From: CAVTWH01 sp963850915
GTDB lineage: Bacteria > Actinomycetota > Actinomycetes > Mycobacteriales > Micromonosporaceae
NCBI GenBank assembly: GCA_963850915.1
Contig: CAWKND010000003.1
Location: forward strand, 186,001-250,000
DNA length: 64,000 nucleotides
Direction: 5' to 3'
Part shown: piece after piece, positions 1 through 8,036 of the stretch
Numbering within the stretch: the first letter of the stretch is position 1
Layout: the number at the start of each line of letters is the position of its first letter
Translations under genes and position numbers: made by a program
The notes under the pieces: model-generated
Database searches by the model: none
Seen by the model: only the letters and a program-made list of their open reading frames with translations
Told to the model about the DNA's origin: nothing

Positions 1-8
1 GGTGGCGC

Positions 9-30
9 TGCCCGGGCACCTGCCCGGGCA
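9..30 (+). terminator. paired palindromes, possible terminator
   Basis: Two identical self-complementary decamers TGCCCGGGCA lie at 9-18 and 21-30, separated by CC, so the stretch can fold as one long hairpin or two short ones. A T-containing stretch follows to about position 60. It probably ends a gene lying outside the window. No gene can be assigned to 1-60. Confidence 0.4.
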
Positions 31-445
31 TGGTCGTCTGTTGCACTTCGTCCCCGTGTTTTCCCTGTGAACAAACCCAAAGGTTGCTCACCGTCTGGGC
101 TCGGGAAGGGTAGCCGACGACGCATCGCCCGCCAATGCCCGCTTCGACCCGGCTGAGCTGCTGCAACTGGGTACGACTAGGCGATTCGCGGTGGACGGAA
201 CCGGCATTTCTCCGCCCGTTCCCATGTCGGCGTGGCCAAGGTCACACGTTTGCCCGGACGCCGTGAAAGGACAGTCAGGTACACCGCACGCGAACGGCGC
301 CGCGGGCCGCCCGCCCAGGCCCGGCATCGCGCGTTCTTCCAGTTCAGGGCGGCCTTTGCCGTCTGTACGATGGCGCGGCACCGCGACCCGGGCACCGGCA
401 AGGACGTGCCCCCGGGAGCCGTGCACAAGCGTCAAGGAGTTCGGA
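31..445. other. upstream region without a recognised gene
   Basis: About 400 bases precede the first convincing start. Frames are open on both strands because of high GC, but no start with a ribosome binding site and no recognisable domain is seen. The plus frame running into the CBM3-GH16 gene from 191 looks like untranslated leader: its peptide is low-complexity Arg/Pro and the good Shine-Dalgarno lies only at 434-439. Confidence 0.4.
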
Positions 446-1897
446 GTGGGTAGGTCCCGTCCCCGTAGTTCGTCCCACCGCGGGGGCACCGTGGTCAGCG
501 TGCTGGCCGTCATCGGCGTGCTGCTCGGGTCCGGGCTGCTGTACGGGGCGTGGCGGACCACCCAAACCCCGACCCGGCCCGCAGCCGCAGCCGCAGCGGT
601 TCAGGACTCCGCGCTGACGGTCCGCTACCGGGTCGGTACGGCCGCCGCCGCTGTCGGCAACCCGTGGCTGGAGGTCACCAACACCTCCGACCAGACCGTG
701 GCACTGAGCGACGTGACACTGCGGTACTACTTCAGCGCCGACGGCGCCACCTACGCCGCCAACTGCGTCCAGACATCACTGGGCTGTCCGAACGTCACCG
801 AGACGATCACGGCACTGACCCGACCGACCAGCACGGCCAGCCACTACCTGCAGATCGGCTTCACCGCCACCGCGGGCACCTTGGCGCCGGGGGCCAGCAG
901 CCAGGCGATCGGGCTGCAGCTCTACCGTCTCGACCACAAACCGCTCAACCAAACCAACGACCTGTCCTACGACGGAACCATCACCCACTACACGCCGTCG
1001 ACACACGTCACGGCCTACCTGCACGCCGTACTGAGCTGGGGACAGGCACCCGATGACAACCCGCCGGCCCAGCCCTCCCAGACCCAATCCGGGACCGCGG
1101 CATACACGGCGGCCGGCGTACTGTTCGACAACTTCCACTACACCGACGCCACAGACCCCGCACTGACCGCCAACGGCTGGCAGGCCCGTACCGACGGCGG
1201 CGGGCCTGGAATCCACGGCACCTGGTCGACCGAAGCGATCACCTTCCCCGCCGACCCGAAAGCCCAAGGCGGCCAAGTACTCCAGCTGCAGACCAGCTCC
1301 GACGGAACCAAAACCGGCACCCGACAGGCCGAACTCGTCGGCACCGGCGACACGTTCCGCACCGGTACCCTCGCCGCCCGGGTCTACTTCACCGACACGC
1401 CGGACAACGGCCGCAACGGCGACCACGTCATCGAGTCCTTCTCCACAATCTCACCGTCACCCACCTCGGCGCACTACAGCGAACTCGACTACGAATACCA
1501 ACCCAACGGCGGCTGGGGTTCACCCGGACCCAAACTCGACACAACCAGCTGGCGCAGCGCCACCCCCGGCGACCGCACCACAAAAGCGGAACACCTGTCA
1601 CTCGCCGGCTGGCACACCCTGACGCTCACCGCGATCGACGGCACGGTCACCTACGCCATCGACGGGCACCCCGTATACCGCAGCAACGGCGGCACATTCC
1701 CCCGCGAAGCCATGACCATCCACTTCAGTACCTGGCTCATCGACCTACCCTTCACCGGCCCACGCACGTGGAGCATGCGAGTCAACTGGATCTACGCCCA
1801 GACCGGCCAAGCACTCACCGCAACCCAGGTGACAACCGCGGTGAACGGGCTGTACGCCAACGGCATCAACCACCTCAACACCACCACGCACGGGTAA
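446..1897 (+). CDS. exported CBM3 plus GH16-like glycan-active protein
   Basis: About 483 residues. The GTG at 446 is preceded by AAGGAG at 434-439 with six-base spacing, which decides the start. Residues 16-37 form a single hydrophobic N-terminal segment (VVSVLAVIGVLLGSGLLYGAW), a signal peptide or membrane anchor. Residues ~56-196 match a family 3 carbohydrate-binding module: YDGTITHYTPSTHVTAYLHA and the terminal LSWGQ. Residues ~226-440 look like a concanavalin-type GH16 lyase/glucanase fold. SELDYEY there holds an E-x-D-x-E arrangement (Glu346, Asp348, Glu350), as in the GH16 nucleophile/acid-base motif. A role in binding and cutting plant or microbial beta-glucan is inferred from the domains. 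The divergence of the catalytic half leaves its substrate open, and it could be a non-catalytic lectin-like domain. Confidence 0.78.
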   Translation: MGRSRPRSSSHRGGTVVSVLAVIGVLLGSGLLYGAWRTTQTPTRPAAAAAAVQDSALTVRYRVGTAAAAVGNPWLEVTNTSDQTVALSDVTLRYYFSADGATYAANCVQTSLGCPNVTETITALTRPTSTASHYLQIGFTATAGTLAPGASSQAIGLQLYRLDHKPLNQTNDLSYDGTITHYTPSTHVTAYLHAVLSWGQAPDDNPPAQPSQTQSGTAAYTAAGVLFDNFHYTDATDPALTANGWQARTDGGGPGIHGTWSTEAITFPADPKAQGGQVLQLQTSSDGTKTGTRQAELVGTGDTFRTGTLAARVYFTDTPDNGRNGDHVIESFSTISPSPTSAHYSELDYEYQPNGGWGSPGPKLDTTSWRSATPGDRTTKAEHLSLAGWHTLTLTAIDGTVTYAIDGHPVYRSNGGTFPREAMTIHFSTWLIDLPFTGPRTWSMRVNWIYAQTGQALTATQVTTAVNGLYANGINHLNTTTHG

Positions 1898-2351
1898 CCG
1901 GAGCTAGCCTTCACGCGCCGGAGAGCAGCACTCGGTCATCTCCGCCAGAAGCCGATCATTCTTGAACACCAGTCTCGCCGGGCTGGACAAACCCGACCAA
2001 TGATGCGGCCTGGGGGAACAGCCCACACGCTGGTCCGAACCTTGCCAGCTAGCCGCTCCTCGGCCACGGGCCAGATGCGGCGAACTCGACCAGCTCATTC
2101 CGCCCAGTTCACCAAAGCCCGCTCCTCGCCAACATCGGCGTGTCGCGTTCTCGCGCCGCGAACATGTCCGGAGTGGAGCATGCCGACTGAGCTGCGAGTA
2201 CGCACCTATTGCCCCGTTTCCAGCCCAGTGGTACCCCCGGCCTTCCCCGACGTCGAACCTTATAAATGTCGCGTGCCCACCACGTCTGATAGACCTTCAT
2301 CGACCCCTCACCGCGCCGCAGTGACGCGGGATGCGAGGAAGGGAAGTGTGC
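1898..2351. other. intergenic region
   Basis: About 450 bases between two exported-protein genes on the same strand. No gene or strong hairpin is seen. An AT-richer patch CCTTATAAATGTCG near 2258-2272 lies about 85 bases upstream of the next start and could be part of its promoter; this is weak. Confidence 0.3.
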
Positions 2352-4136
2352 ATGACTCCAACCAGGCCGCGGATCATCGGCGTGACGGCGGCCGCCGCAT
2401 TCGTAGTACTGGCGCTGACGGTGACCGGCGGACCGGCGACCGCGGCGCCCCGGGCAGTGGCGGGCAACCTGGCCGGCCGGCCGGTGCCCGTTGATCCCGG
2501 CGCCGCCGGCGCCGCACACCGCAGAGCGCAGGCGCGGCCGTCGGTGGCCCACACCGTGCCCAATGATCTCCTCAAGGACCAGTTCGCCGAAGGTGAGGAC
2601 GACGAGGGCGGCGACTCGCCGGCCCTTTCGGCGCTGTGCCAGCAGTACATCGGCCAGCCGAACCCGTACCACAATCCGGCGCCCAACGTGGACGCGATCA
2701 ACGGCGACCAGGTGGTACCGGTCGGGAGCCAGCAGGGCTGCTCGACGGCACAGAACGAGACCACCATCGCGGTGAACCCGTACAACCCCCGCAACGTGGT
2801 GGCCGGCTCGAACGACTACCGCCTGTTCAACACCCGCGAGCAGCGCAACGACAGCACCGCAGTCGCGCTGACCAGTTTCGATGGCGGCCGTACCTGGAAG
2901 AACGTCGTGCTGCCGAAGCTGAACTTTCAGACCGGCGGGGCCGGCGCACTGTCCTATATGGACTCGGCGGGCGACCCGGCCGTGGCGTTCGGCCCGAACA
3001 ATACGGTCTACTACGCCAACCTGGTGTTCAGCCGTGCCGTACCGACCGAGGGTACGCAATCTGCCAGCGGACTCACCGTCTCGGTCTCCCATGACGGCGG
3101 CCTCACCTGGGGTGACCCGGTCATCCTCCAGCTCGACGGGGTGACTCCGGCCGGTACGCCGACGGGCACGGACATTTTCAACGACAAGGAGTGGATCACC
3201 GCGGACCCGATCCGGGGCACGGTGTACGTCACCTGGACGCGCTTCACCTACGACAGTGACGGCAATTACCTCGAATCCCCGATCATGGCGGTCCGCTCGA
3301 CCAACACCGGCCGTACCTGGTCGGCACCGAGCCGGGTGGCACCCTCGCTGACCGGCTTCACCGGCGGCGTCACCCCGTTCGCCTCCGGCTCCAACCCGCA
3401 GGTGGGCAACGACGGCACGCTCTACATCGCGTACGAAACCTCAATCTGCGCCACCGCGAACTGCGACGGCGCCGACGACCACGACGCAGTCGTGGTGGCG
3501 ACGTCACGCAACGACGGCCGTACCTTCACCAACCGGGAGGTGGCCGCCGACTACGACTTCCCGGAGACCCTGACGGGAGAGAACTTCCGGCTCAACAGCT
3601 TCCCGCAGATGGCCTACGACCGGCTCACCGACCGGCTGTGGATCACTTGGGCAGACGACCGCAACGGGACCTACCGCGACGGCACCTCGGTAAAGACCAA
3701 CGGTGACGTGTTCGTCGTCGGGTCGTCCCGCGGCAGCCAGGGCTGGTCGTCACCGGCGAAGTTGGGCAGCGCCACCGACGAGTGGTTCCCGGCGGTCGCG
3801 GCCGTAGCCGGTCGGGTGGCGGTCTCCTACTACACCCGGGCCTTCGACCCGACGGGGATCGGCGTGGACTACGCCTACTCCGTCGGCTGGAACACCGGCG
3901 TCGGTAGTGCGCCGCTGCGGCGGGTAACCACCCAGACAGCCAACCCGCAGATCCAGTTCGTCGGTACCGACGAGGACGGCAATGTGCTGCAGGGCGTATT
4001 CATCGGCGACTACAGCGCGATCGCCATGGGCGCCGATCTGGTGGCCCACCCGTGCTGGACAGACTTCCGTGGCAAGCCCGGCACCACGGCACCCAACCAG
4101 GACGTCTACAGCCAAGCCATTCCAGCTCTGTACTGA
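2352..4136 (+). CDS. secreted Asp-box (sialidase-like) beta-propeller protein
   Basis: About 594 residues. I chose ATG 2352 because GGAAGGGAAG lies just upstream; the earlier in-frame ATG at 2331 has no such site. The N-terminus has basic residues, then a hydrophobic run (TAAAAFVVLALTVTGG) and an ATAAPRA-type cleavage region, so it is exported. Four Asp-box motifs of the S-x-D-x-G-x-T-W type are visible: SFDGGRTWK (~174), SHDGGLTWG (~245), STNTGRTWS (~315), SRNDGRTFT (~385). They mark a sialidase/BNR-like propeller. The Arg triad and Asp/Tyr of true sialidases cannot be assigned with confidence, so 'exo-alpha-sialidase-like' is a fold statement, not an activity. A strong hairpin follows at 4149-4190. 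GTAC-rich codon use fits the native chromosome. Confidence 0.75.
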   Translation: MTPTRPRIIGVTAAAAFVVLALTVTGGPATAAPRAVAGNLAGRPVPVDPGAAGAAHRRAQARPSVAHTVPNDLLKDQFAEGEDDEGGDSPALSALCQQYIGQPNPYHNPAPNVDAINGDQVVPVGSQQGCSTAQNETTIAVNPYNPRNVVAGSNDYRLFNTREQRNDSTAVALTSFDGGRTWKNVVLPKLNFQTGGAGALSYMDSAGDPAVAFGPNNTVYYANLVFSRAVPTEGTQSASGLTVSVSHDGGLTWGDPVILQLDGVTPAGTPTGTDIFNDKEWITADPIRGTVYVTWTRFTYDSDGNYLESPIMAVRSTNTGRTWSAPSRVAPSLTGFTGGVTPFASGSNPQVGNDGTLYIAYETSICATANCDGADDHDAVVVATSRNDGRTFTNREVAADYDFPETLTGENFRLNSFPQMAYDRLTDRLWITWADDRNGTYRDGTSVKTNGDVFVVGSSRGSQGWSSPAKLGSATDEWFPAVAAVAGRVAVSYYTRAFDPTGIGVDYAYSVGWNTGVGSAPLRRVTTQTANPQIQFVGTDEDGNVLQGVFIGDYSAIAMGADLVAHPCWTDFRGKPGTTAPNQDVYSQAIPALY

Positions 4137-4141
4137 CCCGG

Positions 4142-4660
4142 TCAAAGCCCAGGCCCGAGGGTACGCGGTCCCGCGTACCCCCGGGCCTGGCCCAGTTTGG
4201 TCCTGGAACTTGCGGACATCGCTGTGCTGGAGCGGCTCATTCGTATTCGGCGGCGCCGCGACTCCCTGCGTCCGGCGATGTCGTGCTGGAGGTACGGGTG
4301 GTGCATCCGCAGCGAAGACCAGAATTCGGTGATGGCGCCCACGGCGAACAGCGCCACCAGTGCAGACATCACGAATACTGCCGCCCGGCGCCGGCCAGGT
4401 GCCCCGGCGCTATCGGCCGCACCGTCGCCCACCGCACCGTCTCCTACCCCGCCGTCTCCTACCCCGCCATCTCCTACCGCACCGTCTCCTACCGAACCGT
4501 CCCCGGCCGCGCAGTCGGCCGACGCCCCGGCACAGGCCCGCGCAGCCGTGATCCGCGCGGCATCCATGATGCACCCGCGCTTGCCTACGGACGTGCCGTC
4601 CACGATCTGTGCGGTGGCGAGCCATCGCGCTGCGTACCTTGCCCGCCTGAACGCCTTCAC
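4142..4660 (-). CDS. possible small membrane protein with GDGxV repeats
   Basis: This 172-residue frame is open from ATG 4660 to 4142. The N-terminus is basic (MKAFRRARYAARWLA). Residues ~50-85 are a GDGxV pentapeptide repeat encoded by six 15-base units (4421-4510). A convincing membrane segment follows (AAVFVMSALVALFAVGAI) and then an Arg-rich tail. A Gly/Asp linker next to a single membrane span is common in actinomycete envelope proteins. Against it: the frame ends inside the preceding gene's terminator, no clear ribosome binding site is seen, and the opposite strand is equally open with a Ser-Pro-Thr repeat. Function unknown. Confidence 0.3.
   Translation of the reverse strand: MKAFRRARYAARWLATAQIVDGTSVGKRGCIMDAARITAARACAGASADCAAGDGSVGDGAVGDGGVGDGGVGDGAVGDGAADSAGAPGRRRAAVFVMSALVALFAVGAITEFWSSLRMHHPYLQHDIAGRRESRRRRIRMSRSSTAMSASSRTKLGQARGYAGPRTLGPGL
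4149..4190 (+). terminator. long hairpin terminator after the propeller gene
   Basis: Arms 4149-4168 (CCAGGCCCGAGGGTACGCGG) and 4171-4190 are complementary at 19 of 20 positions with almost no loop. It starts 13 bases after the stop codon at 4136. It may serve both directions, because the possible minus-strand gene ending at 4142 runs through it. Confidence 0.8.
4421..4510. repeat. six 15-bp tandem units
   Basis: Units of the form ACCGTCTCCTACCCC repeat at 4421, 4436, 4451, 4466, 4481 and 4496, the outer ones diverged. Because 15 is a multiple of three, copy-number changes would keep either strand's frame: GDGxV on minus, SPTxP on plus. Confidence 0.8.
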
Positions 4661-4760
4661 CCGCGGCCGCCCGCCAGGCCGTCAACACCGGACTGACCCC
4701 GCCCTCCCACGGGCGGAACCGATGATGTCGGCACGGCGGTCGTCGATCGTCGCGTCTGGG

Positions 4761-5066
4761 TCACTCGCCGGGGAGCTTGGCGGCGACGACGTCGATGTGC
4801 TCGATGGAGGCTGACCCGGCGAACATTTCCGCGGCTACCGAGCCGCGCAGCGTTCCACCATTTGCGTCCAGGTGGGCCTGACGATCGGCCTCGTTGACGA
4901 ATGCGTCGAAGATGGCGAACGTGGTGGGCCCGAGGCGCAGGGCGAACCAGACGACCGCCAGCCCTTCCTTTCGAACGTGGTCGACGGCCGATCTGAGCAT
5001 GGCCTCCACGTCCGGCACCTTGTCCGGTTTGGCCTCGATGCGAACGAGAAGGCCTACGGTGATCAT
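4761..5066 (-). CDS. ABM-family putative quinol monooxygenase
   Basis: This 101-residue protein has the size of a single antibiotic-biosynthesis-monooxygenase (ABM) domain. Diagnostic features are the opening MITVGLLVRIEAKPDKV, the central GPTTFAIFDAFVNEADRQAH and the closing VVAAKLPGE. In the family these small dimeric ferredoxin-like proteins oxidise quinols or polyketide aromatics without a metal or flavin. The substrate here is unknown. It is divergently transcribed from the TetR-family gene at 5144 across 77 bases holding repeated TAGCG motifs, so it is the likely regulated target of that repressor. Confidence is high for the family and low for the substrate. Confidence 0.82.
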   Translation of the reverse strand: MITVGLLVRIEAKPDKVPDVEAMLRSAVDHVRKEGLAVVWFALRLGPTTFAIFDAFVNEADRQAHLDANGGTLRGSVAAEMFAGSASIEHIDVVAAKLPGE

Positions 5067-5083
5067 CTGTACCCTCGATTCTG

Positions 5084-5133
5084 TAGCGATCGTTCCACAA
5101 GTACGCTAACCCATATCTCTAGCGACCGCTATA
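5084..5133. promoter_or_regulatory. probable TetR operator region
   Basis: The intergenic space between the ABM gene and the TetR gene contains TAGCGATCGTT (5084-5094), CGCTA (5104-5108) and TAGCGACCGCTATA (5120-5133). The last includes the perfect inverted repeat AGCG-AC-CGCT, and 5104-5108 with 5120-5124 form another. This spacing suits binding by one or two TetR dimers controlling both genes. It is inferred from symmetry only. Confidence 0.5.
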
Positions 5134-5143
5134 CAATCGGGGG

Positions 5144-5779
5144 ATGAGGACGGGACGGCCCCGGTCATTCGACCGCGACGAGGCCCTTGAGCGGGCCATC
5201 GCCGTATTCTGGGAGTACGGCTATGACGCGACCTCGATCGCCCTGCTCACCGGGACGCTCGGCGTCGGCGCGCCCAGCCTCTACGCGGCCTTCGGCGACA
5301 AGCGCACCCTGTTCCTTGAGGCGCTCGACCGCTACCTCCGCACCTACGGAGCCTTCACAACACGCGCACTGACCGAAGAACCGAACGCCCGCGACGCAAT
5401 CGAACGACTGCTGCACGAGGCGGCGGCCGCTTACACCAGGCCTGACCGTCCGCACGGCTGCCTCCTGATCACCGCGGCAACCAACTGCTCTCCACAGTCC
5501 GCCGACATCGAGGCCCATCTGCGCGAACTCCGCGTTGTGGGCACACGCGCACTCGAAGACAAGATCGCCGACGCCACGCGCAAGGGACAGATCAGCGCCC
5601 ACACCGACGCTCACGCACTCGCAACCTTCTACTCGGCCACCCTCCAAGGCATGTCCGCCCAAGCTCGCGACGGCGCCCCAAGGAGCGACCTGGCGCACAT
5701 CGCCGAGACAGCCCTCCGTGCCTGGCCGTCAGTCGCCGATCAGCGGGCCGACGACGGTGCGGGCGCGGCGCCAAAATAG
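5144..5779 (+). CDS. TetR/AcrR-family repressor
   Basis: This 211-residue regulator has an N-terminal helix-turn-helix (residues ~7-52). Diagnostic stretches are FDRDEALERAIAVFWEYGYD and GAPSLYAAFGDKRTLFLEAL. The helical C-terminal ligand domain contains a Cys-containing patch (GCLLITAATNCSPQ) typical of the TetR subgroup next to oxidoreductase or quinone-related genes. It is divergent from the ABM monooxygenase gene and probably represses it and itself through the TAGCG repeats between them. The ligand is likely a quinone or aromatic compound, inferred from the neighbour. A strong hairpin at 5810-5848 ends the transcript. Confidence 0.88.
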   Translation: MRTGRPRSFDRDEALERAIAVFWEYGYDATSIALLTGTLGVGAPSLYAAFGDKRTLFLEALDRYLRTYGAFTTRALTEEPNARDAIERLLHEAAAAYTRPDRPHGCLLITAATNCSPQSADIEAHLRELRVVGTRALEDKIADATRKGQISAHTDAHALATFYSATLQGMSAQARDGAPRSDLAHIAETALRAWPSVADQRADDGAGAAPK

Positions 5780-5809
5780 ATCCGCGGTCGCCACGGGGGC
5801 GCTGATGCC

Positions 5810-5848
5810 GGCTCCGCTGCTACGCCGGCCGGCGTAGCCAGCGGAGCC
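5810..5848 (+). terminator. hairpin terminator after the TetR gene
   Basis: Arms GGCTCCGCTGCTACGCCGG (5810-5828) and 5829-5848 pair along nearly their whole length with one bulge. It lies 31 bases after the stop at 5779. Confidence 0.8.
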
Positions 5849-5850
5849 GC

Positions 5851-6010
5851 GTGTTTGGTATGGCTCGGTCACGCCGCGACGGGTGGCTCCGAGATGAGCA
5901 AGATCAAGGCCGATTCACTCGGCGGGTCCGCCTGCCGTCGGCTGACCAGACTGTTGGCGCGTACATGACTTATTGGTTGGCCGATGCGTCGGCCGGCAAT
6001 GGATCTGGGC
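5851..6010 (+). pseudogene. possible phage-type integrase N-terminal remnant
   Basis: A short open stretch encodes QTVGAYMTYWLADASA at about 5947-5994. It resembles the start of the SAM-like N-terminal DNA-binding domain of actinomycete tyrosine integrases (the 'TVGEYLTYWLA' type). Nothing downstream continues the domain. If real, it is the only trace of a recombinase in the window. The match is short, so confidence is low. Confidence 0.22.
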
Positions 6011-6187
6011 GGCCGGACCAAACACACGATGCCGTCGAGTCGGCGTCCAGTTCAGCCTTGAGCGCTGCTGTCATTCAGCGCAGATCACTTATGAGAAGAG
6101 CAGAGTCGCGATCGCGTCCGACGAATCCTTCTCCGCGAACACGGCAACACCGCCGCCTGAGCCACTTCCCGTGCCGAGGGCGGGGCG

Positions 6188-7024
6188 CTACCGTTCGGCG
6201 ACCGGACCGGTACGGAAGACCGGCCAGCAGACCTCGGTACGCCACTGAGCGCTGTCCACGGTCTCGCGCAGACCGACCGGATAGTATTCGCGGATCGGCC
6301 CCTCCACGGCGAGCGCATGCCGTGCCACGTAGGTGGCCAGTGCTCCGTACGCGCGGTCGACCTCAGACGGCGGCCCGCAGTGCTCGATCACGGCCAGCTC
6401 GGTTGCCGGTACCACCGCGTTCTCGACCCGGCCGACCGGCCGAACCGGGGCGTCGCAGGGCAGGAACACGGTCACCTCGCCCCGATGGCGGGTGAACAGC
6501 TCGTCGGCGAACACGCCGCCGGGTAGGCCGGTTTCGCGCAGCCCCTGCCCCGCGACCGTCGCGCACAGCTCGCCCATCGCGCCCTGGAACCAGGCCACGG
6601 AGTCGGCCGCGTTGACCGTCGCGGTGACGGCCGCGGCCGGTACTGCGCTAACGCTCCGCAGTTCGATCCCGGTCGTGACCTCCGCGGTCGGCGGGGACAG
6701 CAGGTCACGCAGGGTCGCGACGGCCTGGCGGGTACGGCCGAGCGCCTGCTCCAGCCGGCTCAGGTGCCCGGTTATAGCCAGGTTGCGGGCCTCGACGTCC
6801 GGGGCGGCCAGCACTGTCCGGATCTCCTCCAGCGGCATGCCGAGGTCGCGGAACCTGCGTACCACCTGGGCCGTGGGGATCTGCTCGGTCGCGTACCGCC
6901 GGTACCCGGTCTGCGCATCGATGGCGGTCGGGACGAGCAGGCCGATTTCGTGATAGTGGCGCAGCGTCTTGATCGTCATGTGGGTGGCGCGGGAGAAGTC
7001 CCCGATGGACAGGTAGCTCGGCAC
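6188..7024 (-). CDS. MerR-family regulator with effector-binding domain
   Basis: About 278 residues. The N-terminal winged helix reads SIGDFSRATHMTIKTLRHYH, then GLLVPTAIDAQTGYRRY, the standard MerR domain. A coiled-coil dimerisation helix follows (LEQALGRTRQAVATLRDLL). The C-terminal ~150 residues are a GyrI/AraC-type effector-binding domain, so it is a BmrR/TipA-like sensor of small, often cationic, compounds. I place the start at GTG 7024 because the MerR domain begins there and a MerR-type promoter (-10 attaining CACAAT on the minus strand, 7033-7038) lies directly upstream, implying a leaderless message. The longer frame to 7411 overlaps the divergent gene and is not credible. The divergent SnoaL-like gene at 7152 is the obvious co-regulated partner. 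Confidence 0.88.
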   Translation of the reverse strand: MPSYLSIGDFSRATHMTIKTLRHYHEIGLLVPTAIDAQTGYRRYATEQIPTAQVVRRFRDLGMPLEEIRTVLAAPDVEARNLAITGHLSRLEQALGRTRQAVATLRDLLSPPTAEVTTGIELRSVSAVPAAAVTATVNAADSVAWFQGAMGELCATVAGQGLRETGLPGGVFADELFTRHRGEVTVFLPCDAPVRPVGRVENAVVPATELAVIEHCGPPSEVDRAYGALATYVARHALAVEGPIREYYPVGLRETVDSAQWRTEVCWPVFRTGPVAER

Positions 7025-7032
7025 GGTTACCG

Positions 7033-7062
7033 ATTGTGCCCCCTCCGGTAGGGGGAGAGTCT
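7033..7062 (-). promoter_or_regulatory. MerR-type promoter/operator
   Basis: On the plus strand CCCCCT (7039-7044) and AGGGGG (7050-7055) form an inverted repeat with a five-base spacer. On the minus strand the palindrome lies between a poor -35 (GAGACT region, ~7058-7063) and CACAAT (7033-7038) with a long, about 19-base, spacer. That is the hallmark of promoters that MerR proteins untwist. The predicted transcript start falls within a few bases of the GTG at 7024. Confidence 0.6.
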
Positions 7063-7151
7063 CGCACGCCACGTCGCCTTGACCCTCCCGCGACGGCACG
7101 CCGCAGCGTAAGCGGCACATGGCCGACACACGGCCGGGAACGGGAGCAACA

Positions 7152-7547
7152 ATGATGAAGCTGGACATCGACCGGATCGTCGAACGGTACGTGGCCATCT
7201 GGAGCGAGTCCGATACCGCGGCACGGGCGGCCGCCGTCGCCGAGTTGTGGCCCGCGGACGGCGTTGAGTATGTCGAGGGTGTGCAGTTCCGGGGGCACGA
7301 CGGGCTGGTGGAGCGGGTCGCCGAGGCGTACAACCTGTTCGTCGGCTCCGGCGAGTACCACGTGACGCGCGACGGGCACGTGACGATCCACGACGACGTC
7401 GTCATCCTCACGATCCAACTCGAGTACGCGAAGGGCGATCAGGAGGGCAAAGTAGCTTGGGCCGCGCGGGTCTTCCTGGTGCTGGACGACGACGGCCGGA
7501 TCAGCCAGGACTACCACCTGACGGTCCGCCCGCTCCCCGCCGCCTGA
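7152..7547 (+). CDS. SnoaL-like / NTF2-fold protein
   Basis: About 131 residues from ATG 7152, which has GGGAG at 7142-7146 with good spacing; the upstream in-frame ATG at 7119 lacks one. Diagnostic features: an opening alpha helix with RYVAIWSESD, the ELWPADGVEYVEG turn, then GHDGLVERVAEAYNLF, and paired beta strands ending FLVLDDDGRISQDYH. This is the cone-shaped NTF2-like fold used by SnoaL-type cyclases, isomerases and many uncharacterised small-molecule-binding proteins. No catalytic residue can be assigned. It is divergent from the MerR regulator, so it is probably induced by that regulator's ligand. Confidence 0.75.
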   Translation: MMKLDIDRIVERYVAIWSESDTAARAAAVAELWPADGVEYVEGVQFRGHDGLVERVAEAYNLFVGSGEYHVTRDGHVTIHDDVVILTIQLEYAKGDQEGKVAWAARVFLVLDDDGRISQDYHLTVRPLPAA

Positions 7548-7554
7548 GTGGCGA

Positions 7555-7580
7555 GGCCACGCCGGTACGCCGGCGTGGCC
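7555..7580 (+). terminator. hairpin with TACG tetraloop
   Basis: GGCCACGCCGG (7555-7565) and CCGGCGTGGCC (7570-7580) are perfectly complementary around TACG, a UNCG-type tetraloop in RNA. It begins eight bases after the stop at 7547. Confidence 0.85.
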
Positions 7581-7739
7581 CGCCGGCACCGCCCGCGACG
7601 GCAACGACACCCCGACGGGAGCGTGGCACGACCAACCGGTGCCGGCGGAACTTTCCGACACGCCTGCCCGACTACCGACCGTGGCGGCGGTGACGAGCAC
7701 GACGAGGGGCAGCCCGGTGGTGTCGGTGGCAACCTGAGC

Positions 7740-7964
7740 CAATACGAGCCGTGGGGACCGCTGCCTTTGAGGCAGAGGAACACATTCGGGTGGCCGGCCT
7801 TGACTTCAAGTTCGCTGTCCTGAATCTCACCCAGCACGGTCAGGACCTCGGAGGGCGTGGGTAGGCGGTTGCCTTCGCCAACGGCCGGGGCGGGGATGCC
7901 CGCGTTCGTCCAACCATCTGGCGTAGGCCTCGTCGTATGCCAGTACGGGGCCGTAGTTGGACAT
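7740..7964 (-). pseudogene. frameshifted small conserved protein
   Basis: From ATG 7964 the minus strand reads MSNYGPVLAYDEAYARWLDE and then loses frame near 7895. The adjacent frame continues GNRLPTPSEVLTVLGEIQD and HPNVFLCLKGSGPHGSYWLR. Joined, they make one globular protein of about 75-90 residues with a balanced composition unlike a shadow frame. I do not recognise the family. The C-terminal region towards 7580 is low-complexity and probably not native. It is either a decayed gene or one with a base error. Confidence 0.4.
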
Positions 7965-8036
7965 GGCCAACCCTCGAGGTGCATCACGCGGGGGCACGGA
8001 TCTCCGCCATCGGTCATCAGCAGTCCGTGGTGCAGC

